A model generated the notes under the pieces. That model saw nothing but the letters and a program-made list of their open reading frames with translations, had not been told where the DNA came from and searched no databases. Source: Monarcha castaneiventris obscurior (taxonomy: Eukaryota > Chordata > Aves > Passeriformes > Monarchidae). From it: a stretch of 64,000 nt of DNA. The stretch is from contig JAMPIT010000848.1 in NCBI GenBank assembly GCA_026261815.1, positions 372,001-436,000 on the forward strand. Direction: 5' to 3'. The translations under genes and the position numbers were made by a program. Positions 52,213-64,000 of this stretch are shown here, piece after piece. The first letter of the stretch is position 1. Every line of letters begins with the position of its first letter.

Positions 52213-55200
52213 GAGATGACTGCAGGTGACAGAGCAGTAACGCTGCCCTAGGTCAGGATGATTTCTCACTCCCCTGTCTGGTGACACCACTTCAGGTGTA
52301 ATTCCAGCTGCTCCTCTTTCCAAACCGTACTTTCCCTGGTTCTTGCCTTGCTGACAGCAAGACTCCTGTACTCAAAAGTGTCTTCCCTTCAGTTCACCTT
52401 TCTACCCTAATTCTGCCAAAATGGGTCCTGTCAGTTGAGTGAGCTACGGGAAAGGGTCCGGGAGCCTTTTGTGGCAGGAGGTGACTTGAATTGCCACTGT
52501 CTTTGGAGGTTGTGGGACTTGCAGAGTGTTTACTCCAGGTGCTGAGTGGTGAGACCTCCAGCTCAGAAAGGTGTGCTGGAGGAGTGGCTTGTGGGACACC
52601 CCTGCATTCTAGGGGGGCTGAGAGGGGGTTTGGGAGCACTCCTCAGAGATTCCTGAAATTTGCCAGGTTGATGGAGAAACACACAGGAACTGTTTTAAAG
52701 CTCTGTAAATGGTAAGTGAGGCACTGTTGCCCTCCTTTGAGGGACTCCCTTGCCTGTGGCTGCCTCCCCCCTCACTGCCGGGGGTCACCTCCATCACACG
52801 ATCCCAGCATCCCAGAGAACACCGAGGGAGAAACATCCCTGCTTTTTGTGCTCCTGCCACGCTAAATGGGGCTTTGAAGAGAAGATGACAGATTTCTTGG
52901 ATCCCCTCTTACCTTGAGACTCTAATGAAAAGGGCAATATCGAGAAAGAGCGACCTGGTAAAACACTGCCTTTAGTTCTTGGGGAAAAAGCTTGTTTCTG
53001 CTTTGAGTTTTCCAGCAGCAGAGGCAACCTTGTATGGCTTTTATTCACGCCTTTCTCTCTTCTCATGGGTTTAGTTCTCCAGCTACTGATTTTTAGATGT
53101 TCAACTGTCTACGTAAGAGAGCAGGAATAAAAGATGAAAAGGGGGAAAAATAATTAAAAAAAAAAAAAACAAAAAAAAAACTATGAAAGAGAATAATAGC
53201 ATTGGGAGTCTGGGAAACCCCACTGGGGTTTTACTGAGAAGGTTAAAACACAGTACAAACAAGAAATAAGTGGTGTGAGAGAAGCAGACTCTGAGGAAGT
53301 ACTTTGGTAACAGCTGAGTTTAAGCTGTAATGAGAAAAAATGGCAGAAGCAGGGAGAAGAAATACAAGAAAAAGAATTGGCTTGCGTATTAAAGTAATTA
53401 ATTAAGGTCGTAAATGGAGTCTTTAAAATGGAGTCTTTTTCCTTGCTGTTTCTGGGGTGGCATGTGCGTTTTGCTCAGTCACTTGGACTAGGTTTAATGC
53501 TTTTAACTGTCGGCTTCCTCCTAGGTCTTTGAAAATAAATTACCACATTAACATTTGGATACTTTTAGTACATTGCATTACTTTTATTTGTGCCATAGCC
53601 CTTTCCAAGGGGCTGCCAGATGTCTGGAGTGCTTGATTTTCTTTGACAAGTGCAACTTGGTTTTCCCATTCCTGTGTTTGCGATAGGAGCTTGGTTTATA
53701 GGACTTCCAGGGCTCACACAGCAGCCACTCTGGGTGTGTTGGGAAAATTGTACTGCTCCTGTTGTCCTGGTGTGAGGTTTATTCCTCTTCATGGATCTGT
53801 TAAAGCCTGGCTGGTCTGTGTGGCTGGGAATGAAGTGTGTTTTGAGCTCAGCTGGGATGGGTGACCTCTGTGAAAAGGTGCTCACAGTCCTTGTATCCCT
53901 ATTATGTGATGCCTTCATATGTAGGTAAGAACTTTACTGCTGTTTTCAGAATTGCATGGAAGTACTGTTGCCAAAATTGTCAAAAAATAGGCCCTGTGTT
54001 TTATTTGACAATAAAAGCTAACAATAAAATATTCATCCAAGTCAACAAACTTAAGAAAGCTTTTCTAAAGCTTCTGTGTTTTGGAAAGTAGGCTGGTGTA
54101 ATAGAATAACTGCAAAATAATGATTTGCTAAAGAGACTAATGAGCTCAGTTTTCCGAGCAGCATTAATCCCGTGTTTAGCTCGGGATTTCCTGCGTGTGG
54201 AGCCCTGCAGTCGCAGGGGCTGTCCCAGCAGGGTGAAAAACGAGCTCTGGAGGGCTGGGATGGAGCTCTGGGCCCCGTGGCAGTGAATAATTGCAGAATA
54301 GAAGCTCATTGACTAAAGCCTGGTTTACGCGGGGCTGAAGCGCTGTAGTAAACAGTTTGGATTACAGGGAAGTGACGGATGCTTTCGATTCATATAATTC
54401 TTTGGCTAAATCTTGTTAAAAGGAGCTGCATTCTAGAGAAAAGAGAAGTGCTTTTGGAGGTGCCGTGGAGAGGAACTTGGTGCATTTTTTGGGTTTTGGT
54501 GTGCTGAGAATATTTTTGTACTTATGTGACTAAGTGGATATTTATTTTGCCATAATGTGTGCTTGATTAGATTACATCAGCTATAAATACTGGGAGCTCT
54601 GAAGCATCTATTTCGCTGTCTGTGTCTAAGCTTGGCTTTTGAGGAACATTTAATGTCTTGTTGTGGTTACAATTAATCTGCGTGTGTTTTAGCAATTAGT
54701 GTTTATGTGCAGCGGGCAGCAGCCGATTCTGGCAACTGTCAATCAGCAGCTGTAACAGGCTCTGAGAAAGGAGGGCAGAAAGCACAAGGTGATTCCCTGC
54801 CTGCCTGGTTATTTGGGAGCACAGTTTTGTGGGCAAACACCCTTTCTGGCCCGAGTTATGTGCTGTGATTCCCCATAGGCAGTGGAACAGGGCTGTTATC
54901 ATGGCTTTGATGTGATGAAGCTCTCTGTTACCTTACCAGTTTAATGGGCTAAAGTTTAATTTGCTTCCTTCACCACCTTTTGTAACAGCTGCTGGATTTT
55001 ACTGTCTTCTAATTTTCCTTTATATAGGCATGCTGGCTGGTTTTAAAAAAATTGTCATTATCATCTAGAAAAGTGGATATCCTGTGAGCCGCTAACAGAG
55101 GGATGACAAAATACATAAAAATCCAAATATTTGAATTCTTCCGCTTGGCTAAGATTTAATAAAACTGATAATATGAAATTATACAAGCAAAACACAGATG

Positions 55201-57096
55201 GAGGAGGGAAAATGGTTTGTTTTAAGCAGAGAGCATCTCTGGTAGATCACATTTATGAACTTCCTACTGTGTTTGTAGCCCCTGGCCTTGGGCATCCCCC
55301 TACATCTCCGGGGTGTGGAAACACTCTGCCTATGATTGCTTTTTCCTTATTGTTTGCTTTGAGGCTGTTTGTTTTTTAAAGAGACACCTTAACAGTAGGA
55401 TGTACTGGCAGAAGAGTGCAGCTTAGTAAAACCAATCTGAACATGTTCTGGAATCTGATATGCCCTGAGCTAGGACTGGGAAATTTGCTGTCTGCTCCTG
55501 GCTCCACAAGCTGGACACCTTGAGCGAGTCCCCACATCTTGCTCTGGCAGCCACCACCTGCAAAATGGAGTTAAAAATAATGATCTTCCTTCAGCTGTTT
55601 TCCAGGTTACAGGAGGTGGGCACTGTCCCAGTGTCCTCATTAGCATTTTTTAATAAGGCTCTGCAGGTTAATGCTTTGCCCTGGTTTGAAGTTGTGGAAG
55701 CCGAGTGCTGGAGTGTCCCACTCTGCCTCCTCCCTTCTGCTGAGCTTCTGTTCAGGAGTGAGTTTATTGCAGTGCTGTGTGTGGACAACACCTGAATTCC
55801 TTGCCCTGAAGAGCGCAAGGTGAATTTGTGAAAGCAGCAGGTGTTAATTTTGTACGTGCGTTACCACTGGTTTGAGCTCTAATAGTTCCCTCTTGCATTA
55901 AATAGATTTAAATCTCTTTTAAACTAGGAGGCAATAAAATATTCAGGATCTGCAAAACAGCTTCTTTTTCCATCAGATATCTCATTATCTGTGCCTTCTC
56001 TTTGGATATGGGTTTTTTTCCCTCTGCATTGAGAGGAGAAATGCCACAAAGGCAGAAGTTTGTTGGGAAGCTTCAGCTCTGTTTGCCAGGTGCTCAGCTG
56101 GGCTTTGAGTGTGTCAGCTGTGTTTGCTGCTGCAGATTGTGGAGTAGGTAATTGCAATTTGTTTTATGCACTTTAAAAATGGGCTAACAGCCCTTTTTGT
56201 GTCTAATTTTTGTTGTTTCATGTGAAGAATAGAGAGGAGACTGAGAGTCATTTTCCTTTACATAAAAATACATAAATTATTTAAGCTGATAAGAGAGTCA
56301 AAGTTCAAACAAAAGAGGCTCTTCAATTAGACCTCCCCAAAATTATAAAAATAAACTGTTTTCACAGGAAGGAATTTACCATATCATGGCATTTTTGGTT
56401 TTGTTTGGGTTCAGTAATTGATATATTTATACTAATATGTTATATTTTTATACAGTTTCTTTGTAGTTACATGTTGTAAAGTGTCTGATCCTTATCTTTT
56501 TTTTTTCTAACTGTATCACTTCTGTATAAAACCCACCCTGTACTATATGCTGGGAGCCACTGGTTACTGTGTATTTTTTAGAGTAGGTGACCCCAAGGGA
56601 TTTATACTCAGCGCCCCAATTTAGAGGCACTTTATTACTGGGTTTCTCAAAGCCTTCATCATGGGGATGAACGGAAAGAGTGAAAATTTGGACTACTGGA
56701 GTGTCACATTAGGGAGAAAACAGAACTTAAACCTTTGAATGTAATTTCAGTACTAGCAAAGCATCCTGAATTCTTAGTTTAAGATAAATAAATACTTTTA
56801 TCCTGGTTGTAGGTAAAATGCACATCCCTTCCCTCAGCCCTGCCTTCATAGCGGGTGGTACTGAACTGAAGCCCAGTTGGTGGGGCAGGAGGGAACGGGC
56901 TGGAAAAACAGAACCCCCAGCTGTGAGGCAGGAAAAGGGGGATGAGAAGCAGCACTCCCACGTGAAAAGCAAAGCCAGAATAATTGCTGCTGCATTCTTG
57001 GTTCTGTTTCCCAGATGCGCAGTGGGGCAGGTGCACGGTCCTGATCCCGGTGCCAGGAGTTTTCCCGTGTCTCTGACAGCATCTTCCCTCCTGCAG
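52213..57096 (+). other. ZBTB46: ZBTB46 intron 2, second part
   Basis: AT-rich intronic DNA. An A-rich low-complexity tract (runs of 14 and 10 A) lies at 53143-53180. No gene or repeat family was recognised. It ends at the acceptor CCCTCCTGCAG before exon 3. Confidence 0.75.
53143..53180. repeat. A-rich low-complexity tract
   Basis: Two long A runs separated by a single C, preceded by GGGGAAAAATAATT. This is a simple sequence in ZBTB46 intron 2. Confidence 0.9.
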
Positions 57097-57378
57097 GCAC
57101 TGATGTGGCTGGGACGGAGCCCAGCAGCTCCGACAGCCGGGTGGAGCGGCCGGACCCCTACGCCAACGTGGAGGAAGCGCTGCTGGGCGGGGAATCCAGC
57201 TACATCCACCAGCCCCTGACTCCAGACAAGGAGGACGTGCTCCAGGCCGCCACCGTGGCCAACCTGCGCGCGGCTTTGATGAGTAAGAACAGTTTGCTGT
57301 CGCTGAAAGCTGACATGCTGGGCGAGGACAGCTCGCTGCTCTTCGAGTACCTCCCCAAAGGCACGCACTCACTCTCCC
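57097..57378 (+). CDS. ZBTB46: ZBTB46 coding exon 3: linker before zinc fingers
   Basis: An acceptor (TCCCTCCTGCAG) and a consensus donor (TCC C|GTAAGT) bracket 282 bases. Spliced to exon 2 (phase 1) they encode STDVAGTEPSSSDSRVERPD, then VEEALLGGESSYIHQPLTPD, then TVANLRAALMSKNSLLSLKA and LFEYLPKGTHSLS. The ANLRAALMSKNSLLSLKAD and LLFEYLP blocks are diagnostic of ZBTB46, just upstream of its two C2H2 zinc fingers. The first third is more variable, as in other vertebrates. The exon leaves in phase 1, as needed to continue with Leu-Asn-Glu of the zinc-finger exon. That exon was not found between here and 64 kb, so the gene continues off the right edge. Confidence 0.95.
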
Positions 57379-58199
57379 GTAAGTTGGCATTCTTCTATTT
57401 TTTTTTTTTGTTTACTGACACTTGAAGGGAAATCTTTAGTGAGAAGAAAATACAGGTCACCGTCTCGTTGGTTGCTGCTGATGTGTTTATATGCAGGTTT
57501 AAGTCCTGCTTAATCCCACTTTCCGTAAAATTTGGAAACTTTTGTCTGATACTGATTCAACCTTAATGTTAACTGCTGAAGTCATAGAAGAAAATATTCA
57601 GCCTGTAGCGCTTGTCCTCAAATTTCTGTTTTGCTTGTTTGCACAGTGGTACTTACAAACAAAATACAAAGTATTTGAGTCATTATGGGAAAGGTTTTGA
57701 ATCCAAACTTGATTGATGTTGAACAGCTTGAATGTTGCTCCTGCGTCTGTGGAAACAATTGGGGTGTTGTAGATTGCATGATCTTTACTTCTTGCAGTTT
57801 AATTTTAGACCTGTAAGTAATGAGCAGCTATTGATTTTGTTATACTTGCACCTGGAAATGAATGTTCTTCTTCTGATGATCTGTTGGAGACAGCTGATGG
57901 TGAACCATTAGCTGTGCAGAGCTGATTTTTCAGCATATTTTTGTGTTTCCTTCATTGCACCTTGATTCCCTAGTGCATAAAGAAACAGACATATTATTAA
58001 CACTGTGTTTTAGTAATACTCTGAGAAGATATATCATTTGGGAACCAGACGAGAGCAAGCAGCAGGTTTCTGAATACTACATATTAATTTCCAGAAGAAA
58101 AGGTTTATTTTCATCTATGCTGAGAAAACTGATCAGGTAAATAGGATGAAAAGTTCACTTAGGGATATCTATACTCTGTTTTCTTTTAGCTTCTTCAGT

Positions 58200-58342
58200 G
58201 GTCATAGAATTAGAGAATGAACCATGGAATCCTAGAATGGTTTGGGTTGGAAGGGACTTTGAACATCATCCTGCTCCAACCCATTTCCATGGGCAGGGAC
58301 ACTTTCCACTAGACCAGGTCGCTCCAAGCCCCATCCGAGTGG
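58200..58342 (-). mobile_element. CR1 LINE 3' tail, inverted
   Basis: The reverse complement reads GGGGCTTGGAGCGACCTGGT, CTAGTGGAAAGTGTCCCTGC and CCCTTCCAACCCAAACCATT, ending in imperfect ATTCTAGGATTCCATGG repeats. This is the standard CR1 terminus, 5' truncated, and one of the younger-looking copies in the window. It is the only copy on the minus strand. Confidence 0.93.
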
Positions 58343-61300
58343 CCAGCTGGTCACAGGAGTTGTGTGACAAAGGGAAGTAACTGTACAATGCAGTGTCAGA
58401 CTTGGTGTCTCTTTTCACTTCTCATGTCTGAACAGTGGGATTGTTTTTAAAGAAAATCCAAAAACCTTCAAGTTTCTGTACCTTATTCTGTAGTTTAAAT
58501 ATTTGTGGGGAATGACTGGTGCAGTGTTCTGGTTTCTTTCACAGTAACTCACTTCCTGAAGGATCTCCAGTTAAATCAGATTTAGATGGTTCAGATTGGG
58601 CTGCAGGGCTGAAAATCCCTGAGTTGCAGTGGAACAGGACAGATGTGGCTCAGTTCAGTGGCAGGGTTTGGGTGCAGGGAGCAGAGTGCCCTGAGCTGGC
58701 ACCAGGATGGGTGGGAGTCTGGACCGATGTGTGACCGCGGGTGGTGGATGCACCGTGGGTTCGGATCTGTGACTCCTGACGGGTGAAATCAGCAGTTTCA
58801 TCTTCTGTCTTGATAAATTGGAACAATGACGGCGCTGCCCTCTATCCATCATCCTTCTCCTCGTTGGAGGATTTTAGGTTTTACTTAAAAACTGAAGCAC
58901 CACTTGACGTAAAAATAAATGTGTATGAAGCAGTCATAAATCCAGGTTAAAAATTAGAGATTGTCCAACCAGCTGAGAAGCAGAGTTTGAGGGTGGGCAT
59001 GGTGCAGGCAGGAGACCAGCTGGATTTAAAATAAAGCTTGATACATTTAGCAAAGGGGTGGTTGATAGCTCACTAAGGGTGAGATCAGGAGGTCCTGTCC
59101 CGCCTGTATTTCAGGTCCTTATTTTCCAGTCTTCTCACTATTACTTGGATTTCATTCAGCTGAGCTTCAGTTATCTCATCTTTATGGAAGCAAAGTGAAA
59201 TGCCCAAGTCGAAAAGGTTTCCTGCTTGGTCTGTAGCTCTCATAGCAGTCAGGGATGTGTCATTGGCCTGGTAAGAAGGTTTTTACAGAAGCCCGGAGTT
59301 AAGAGACATATTTTTCTTTCGTCTTATTCAGATCCACAGGTATCAGTTTATTTTAATAACTTGAAAAAGATCTTGTGATATACGATTCCCTTTTAAGTGG
59401 TCATTACTGAATACAACAGGACATCAAGTTTGATGAGAATTTTCAGAGTATAAAATGACAGTGAAGCAAGTGATAGGAAGACTGTGGAGATGTAAAAGCA
59501 CAGTCTAGGTTGGTGCTGGCTTTGTAGGTGTTTTTGACATTTTTCTTCAAAAACAATTTGAGGATGTTGAGTCATTTTAAGTCCTGGGTTATATTAAAAA
59601 AAAAAAAACCCAAAAAGGAGGAGGGAGTAGGCAAGAGCACAATGAAAAAGATTGTATTTAACAAGACAACCAAACCTAGCAGTTTTCATCTGTCTTGATT
59701 TGAAAAGAAATGCACTAATTTCAGGGATTATAAGTGATCAGTCTCTCTTGACCTTAAAGAAGTGTTTTTTAATCTTGGCTGCTATCACTGGATTGTCTTC
59801 TCTTACAGAGCACTGCAGTACATAACTGCCTTAAGGAGCAGTATTCAGGTTTTGTTTTGGTTTTTTTTTCTGGAGGAAAAAAAGACTTAATGGAGGTGGA
59901 CAGATGCAAAGTGGATGTTAAACATGTTTAAAATTTGGATGAGCCATTTCTGAAGGGAATATTACTCTCTAAGTTGCTGCACACATTAAAAGTTTTCACT
60001 TGCTGTTCCACATAATTCATCCTGTTTTAGAAGTTAGGGGATACTTCAAGGTTTTCCTTTTACCTCGTGTTCTTTTTAACTAATTCATTATATGATCATA
60101 TGAGGTATGAACTCGACATTCTGCTGGTGGAAAATGAAGCCCAGAACGTGTGTGAGGGGGTGTCGTATCACTATGGTGAATTTCTGAAGTTAACCAGTTC
60201 AGACTCATTTAAAATCAGAATGGAAAACTTAAATATCTTGCCATTTGGGTAGCACAGTTGCCAGATAACCTGCAGCTGAAGGGCTCTGAGAGTTTGATGT
60301 TCATGATGTGTGATCAAGATTGACACTGTTCATATGCTTGTCAGAAACCTGGAACGCACAGATTTTGCAGAAAAAAAAATGTGTGAGTTACTCATGGGTG
60401 ACACTGAGGTTGTCTGGGGAACTGTTGGTTACTGAACCTGCCTGGGTTCTTCCTGGGGGTGCCTTTCAGATAAGACATCATGAGAGTTTTCCTGGTCTTG
60501 CCACGTTTTCTTGGTTTGTCTCTAAAAGCAGGTGGTTGTTGTGGGATTTCCACTCCAGTAGAGCTGCTCTGCAGAGCTCCTTGGTTTAACAACGTGTCTT
60601 ATTTCAATTATGAGCCTGAACTTTGGTAGCATTGTTCCACACAGTTACATCACACAGCCAGAAGTCTCAAAGGCTTCAGTCGAATGTTTTGAGCTGGTTT
60701 TGCCAAGTGTAATCAAGAGAACAAGAATTTTAATATTCATTAGAAAATGAGGTGGTTAGTTTACATCCTTGTTTTCTCATTAAAAAAGAAAAGTTTCAGG
60801 TCGTGGGGGGACCAACTCCCTTAAAGGGCAGCTTCCACATTTCAGAATAGCACATTTGAAGGCTTTTTTATATGGCTAAGTTTGGCTTTTCCTGTTTACC
60901 CTGTTGCAACTGAAACTGTTCATAGAAGCAATTCCTATGAAGCTTCCAGTCCAAGTGATTACATGGTACACAGAGCCCTTTTCTTTTGGGCAAACCAGCT
61001 AATAGGTTATTTTTAGTTAGTGGTGCATCAGAGCCAATAATTTATCCTTGCACTGGATGTTAAGGAATACATTTTTCACAGTGGTCAACTTTCCCAAGAA
61101 GAAGTTAAAGGTATTCAGTTTGGTGTGGAATTTTTGTACATGATAAAAGAAGATTTAGGGGAGAATGGATGCAATTTTAAATGAGATATAATAACTTTGC
61201 CTTTCTCTTTTCCACAATAGTTTACTGTCCAGCTGTCACAAGAATTCTGTATTCACACAAATATTGCTAAACCCCTGCTTCATTTTCTGTGTGCAGAGCT

Positions 61301-63242
61301 GACTGAAGGAAAGTGGTTTGGATTCCTGATTTAGAATTTAAACTACTTTTGATTAAAATTCATTTTAGTACAAGTTTAGGAGGGAAAAAGGTTTCTCACA
61401 GTACAAGTCAGAATGGATGTAAATCTGCATTCTTGTGTACAAAATGTGGGTCATTGATGTGGCTTTCTCTCTTCTTGTGTTACTTGCAGTTGTTGAAACC
61501 AAATAAATACTGATTATTGTTTGAAAACTCATCTTTGTTGTGTTGTACATCTTTGTGTGTTTGTATACCTTGGGTGATAGTTTATTGCTTCTCCGTGCTC
61601 TATTTCATTGCTCGTTCATTAGCCTTAATTTTTGCTTTAAGAAGTGCAGTTTTTTTAGGAACCTGTGGAACTCTGGGAAGGTGCTAATAAAGAATTCATC
61701 AAGCCAGGCCCCACTGGTTTATCTTTACTATGTGCTAAAATACCATTAGTTTAAAGAAGTGTAACCCGGAGATGCCTTTGGGGCAGTTTGAATCAGTTTG
61801 GGATGTTCAGGGGTAAAAAAAGGAACGTGTGGCTGTCTAGGCAGGAATTCTGCTATGGACCTGTACAGCTGGATTACTGGTAACAGCTTCTAATAGGAAG
61901 TACTTATAGATTCTTCTTTTTCCTGAATTTTTCCTATCTTGAATTTCTGGCATTTTGTTGTCGTACTTTTAAATGACAACAGCAACAGATGAGCAGCACC
62001 TGAAGGAAACCTTGGAGTGTTGTTATCCCAGCTGAATAGAGTTAACTAAGTTGGGAAAGATATCGATCTGCTATCAAAGCAGAGGAAAGTAAATCAAACA
62101 TCCAGCTCGTGGTACAAGATCAGATTTTCCTTTGATAGCTGATAAAAAAGTAAGGTTTGGGATTGTTCACATTGCGAAACCTTGGTGTGGTTTCACTCGA
62201 GTGCTTTGTTGTCACCCAGATCACAGCGCATTGTATTCGGACACAGTGTAAACTGTGACTTGTTATTTGTTGCTGCATTAAAGAGTGTGTTTTTTATATC
62301 CCTCAGGGTTGCCATCAGACTCTTTTGTGCTGGAAATGAAAAAGCCTTTAGAGCTTAGAGTGCTTTAAATATGAATTTGTTTATTTTATGCCATATTTGC
62401 TTCTGGTTTTGCCTCCTTGCGTTTTGAAAAGAACAACCTGCTTACTATGTCGTTCCAATGTTCAGTCAAGGCATGTGCTAAAGTGTGTACAATAATTTAT
62501 AATGTACACTGATATTGATGACACAGTCTTTATCTGTATTTAGCTTTGTCATTGATTCTCAGGGCAGTTTCTGGAATATTGTTTTCCATTTGGCTGTTGC
62601 TACAGTGTAGGCGAGGGCCAGACACAGCATGTTTTCCTTTTGAATTATGGGAGATTTTTAGACTGTAATGACTGTCAGGTATAATTGAACAGTTTTGTAC
62701 AAATATTTGAACTTCCATCCTTGCTAAATATAGAGTGACAGGAATCCTTTTTCCCATCTTTTGTAAAGCACTTTGAGATCAAGGACTGACAGTCCTATAT
62801 TAAATAAACCACCATGGACAGATCTTGAGATCTGAACCTGTGACATAAACTTTCAAGAAAATTAGTGGAATTAAGTTTGCATGTACGTTCCTTAAAGATG
62901 GAAATGTCTGTGTTCAGAATGGTGCTTCTCCAAGAGAAATGTGATTGCTCTGGATATTTGTGCTGCACTGTGCTTCTTTCTCCCGACGGACTCTGTAGTG
63001 ACTGAGCCCTGCGATGTCACTCCAGTACACACAGACATTTGGGTGGGGAGGCTGGTTTTAAAAAAAAAAAACAACCCATCAACCAGAAAGACCAAAAGCC
63101 TGGCATCCCTGTCCTGCCGCATTCCCTCCCACTGACAGAAGATGAGCTGCGAGTGCTGGGGCGCTGCCTTTGCAAGGCCATTTTTAAAGCCACCAGCTGG
63201 TGCTCGTTCACGTGGGTGAGATTCGTTTCCTGTGTTCCCCAG

Positions 63243-63448
63243 GGCCTGGCACCAGCTTGAATCGTTCAAGGGGTGAAAGTGATGGCAAAGTGGAAGAACC
63301 ATCTCCCCCGCTGCCTTCAGCACACCTTGCCACTCAGAGCCCTCCCGGGATCTGCTCTTCTGGTGAAATGTCACCAGAAACCGGGATAAAAGGAGAGGTG
63401 CCTTCCTCAACCCAGGTAAGAACGGGGGCAGAAATGCAAAGAATTTGA
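63243..63448 (+). CDS. Candidate alternative exon of ZBTB46, in frame to a stop
   Basis: The acceptor TTTCCTGTGTTCCCCAG precedes a segment open in phase 1, exactly the phase left by ZBTB46 exon 3. It encodes GTSLNRSRGESDGKVEEPSP, PLPSAHLATQSPPG and SPETGIKGEVPSSTQ. A strong internal donor (CAG|GTAAGA) follows at 63416; without its use the frame continues for ten more codons to TGA at 63446-63448. Using the donor gives a 173-base exon that leaves in phase 0, which would put the zinc-finger exon out of frame. The likelier reading is therefore a terminal exon, predicting a 474-residue BTB protein without zinc fingers. I do not recognise the peptide. It contains a SUMO-like IKGE. It may be chance. 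Confidence 0.3.
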
Positions 63449-63663
63449 AATGCAGAGGTGTCTGTTTGATCAAATCATCCCCAGTTAGGAGTATTTTGAA
63501 AGATCTAACACCTTATGCTTTAATCTGTGAGCTTTTTTTAAAAAAATACAGGTTATTTTAAAACTAGAAGTTGGTTGAGGGTCAGGACTGGTGCTGTCCC
63601 AATTTTAGTCTTTCTGCCTTACCTCAACAGAACTTCTGTTCAAAAACCTCTGGGTTTTTTTTA

Positions 63664-63669
63664 AATAAA
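63664..63669 (+). terminator. AATAAA polyadenylation signal candidate
   Basis: A canonical hexamer lies 216 bases after the stop codon of the exon-like segment at 63243. It is followed by T-rich sequence ending in TTGTCAG. It would suit a terminal exon, but AATAAA is common in AT-rich introns. Confidence 0.25.
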
Positions 63670-64000
63670 AATGCCCTTTTTATTGTCAGTCCCTTCATTT
63701 GCACAACATTGCACACTAGCATTTAATAGTGACATGAGGCCTCAGCTACCCATTGCTCACTTCTGGTGTTCTGCATTTGGGTTTCTTGTAGCCATCTGAA
63801 TTTGGACAGAAGTAGGCTGGCTCTCTCTATTGCAGAAGTCAGAAGTGTGACCTAAAATCTGTAGCTTTCTGCAGCATTTCTTATTCTTAATATTTTTGAA
63901 TGATACTTTAATTCTATTAAAGAAATGGGTGGAAACACAGATTTTCCTTTGCAGTCCCCATAGAGCGAAGTGAGCTGGTCTGCACAGACCAGCCGAGGCT

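Larger units (their letters stand above)
57379..64000 (+). other. ZBTB46: ZBTB46 intron 3 (partial)
   Basis: AT-rich intronic sequence running off the right edge. It holds a minus-oriented CR1 tail, A runs near 59597 and 63060, and one exon-like segment at 63243 (see separate entries). No zinc-finger coding sequence was found. Confidence 0.75.

Noticed and set aside
62892..63473. 193-codon minus-strand frame
   Set aside because: It contains poly-F from an A run, has no domain and runs across the plus-strand exon-like segment. No splice or promoter support was seen.

Overview
The window looks like bird nuclear DNA. The evidence is five chicken-repeat-1 (CR1) retrotransposon fragments with the typical 3' end, no mammalian SINEs, compact introns, and exons of two vertebrate genes recognisable from their protein sequence. 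No bacterial or viral gene is evident. Most open frames in the GC-rich left third are chance frames.

Layout. At 1-2.6 kb are the first three coding exons of TPD52L2 (tumor protein D52-like 2) on the minus strand; the gene continues off the left edge. Its start lies in a CpG island that also carries a 50-bp GC-rich minisatellite (2.73-3.09 kb). From 3 to 25 kb is an intergenic interval with two parts. The first, to about 19.3 kb, is very GC-rich, with CR1 copies, a CCAT microsatellite, minor tandem repeats, a cluster of MEF2-like motifs and two short palindromes. The second is AT-richer. At 25.1-26.1 kb a second CpG island holds the probable promoter and non-coding exon 1 of ZBTB46 on the plus strand. 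The coding start and BTB domain lie in exon 2 (41.40-42.37 kb) and the linker in exon 3 (57.10-57.38 kb). The zinc-finger exons were not found and should lie beyond 64 kb.

The two genes diverge head to head, about 23 kb apart by start site. This is the arrangement I recall around human ZBTB46 and TPD52L2 on 20q13.33, where the single-exon gene ABHD16B lies between them. I see no ABHD16B-like frame here.

The most interesting candidates are three. (1) An unrecognised exon-like segment at 63.24 kb is in frame with ZBTB46 exon 3, ends in a stop and is followed by AATAAA; it would give a BTB protein without zinc fingers. (2) A spliced upstream ORF has a stop codon that overlaps the ZBTB46 start codon. 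(3) Seven GATAA cores lie just inside ZBTB46 intron 1. No wholly new system was found.
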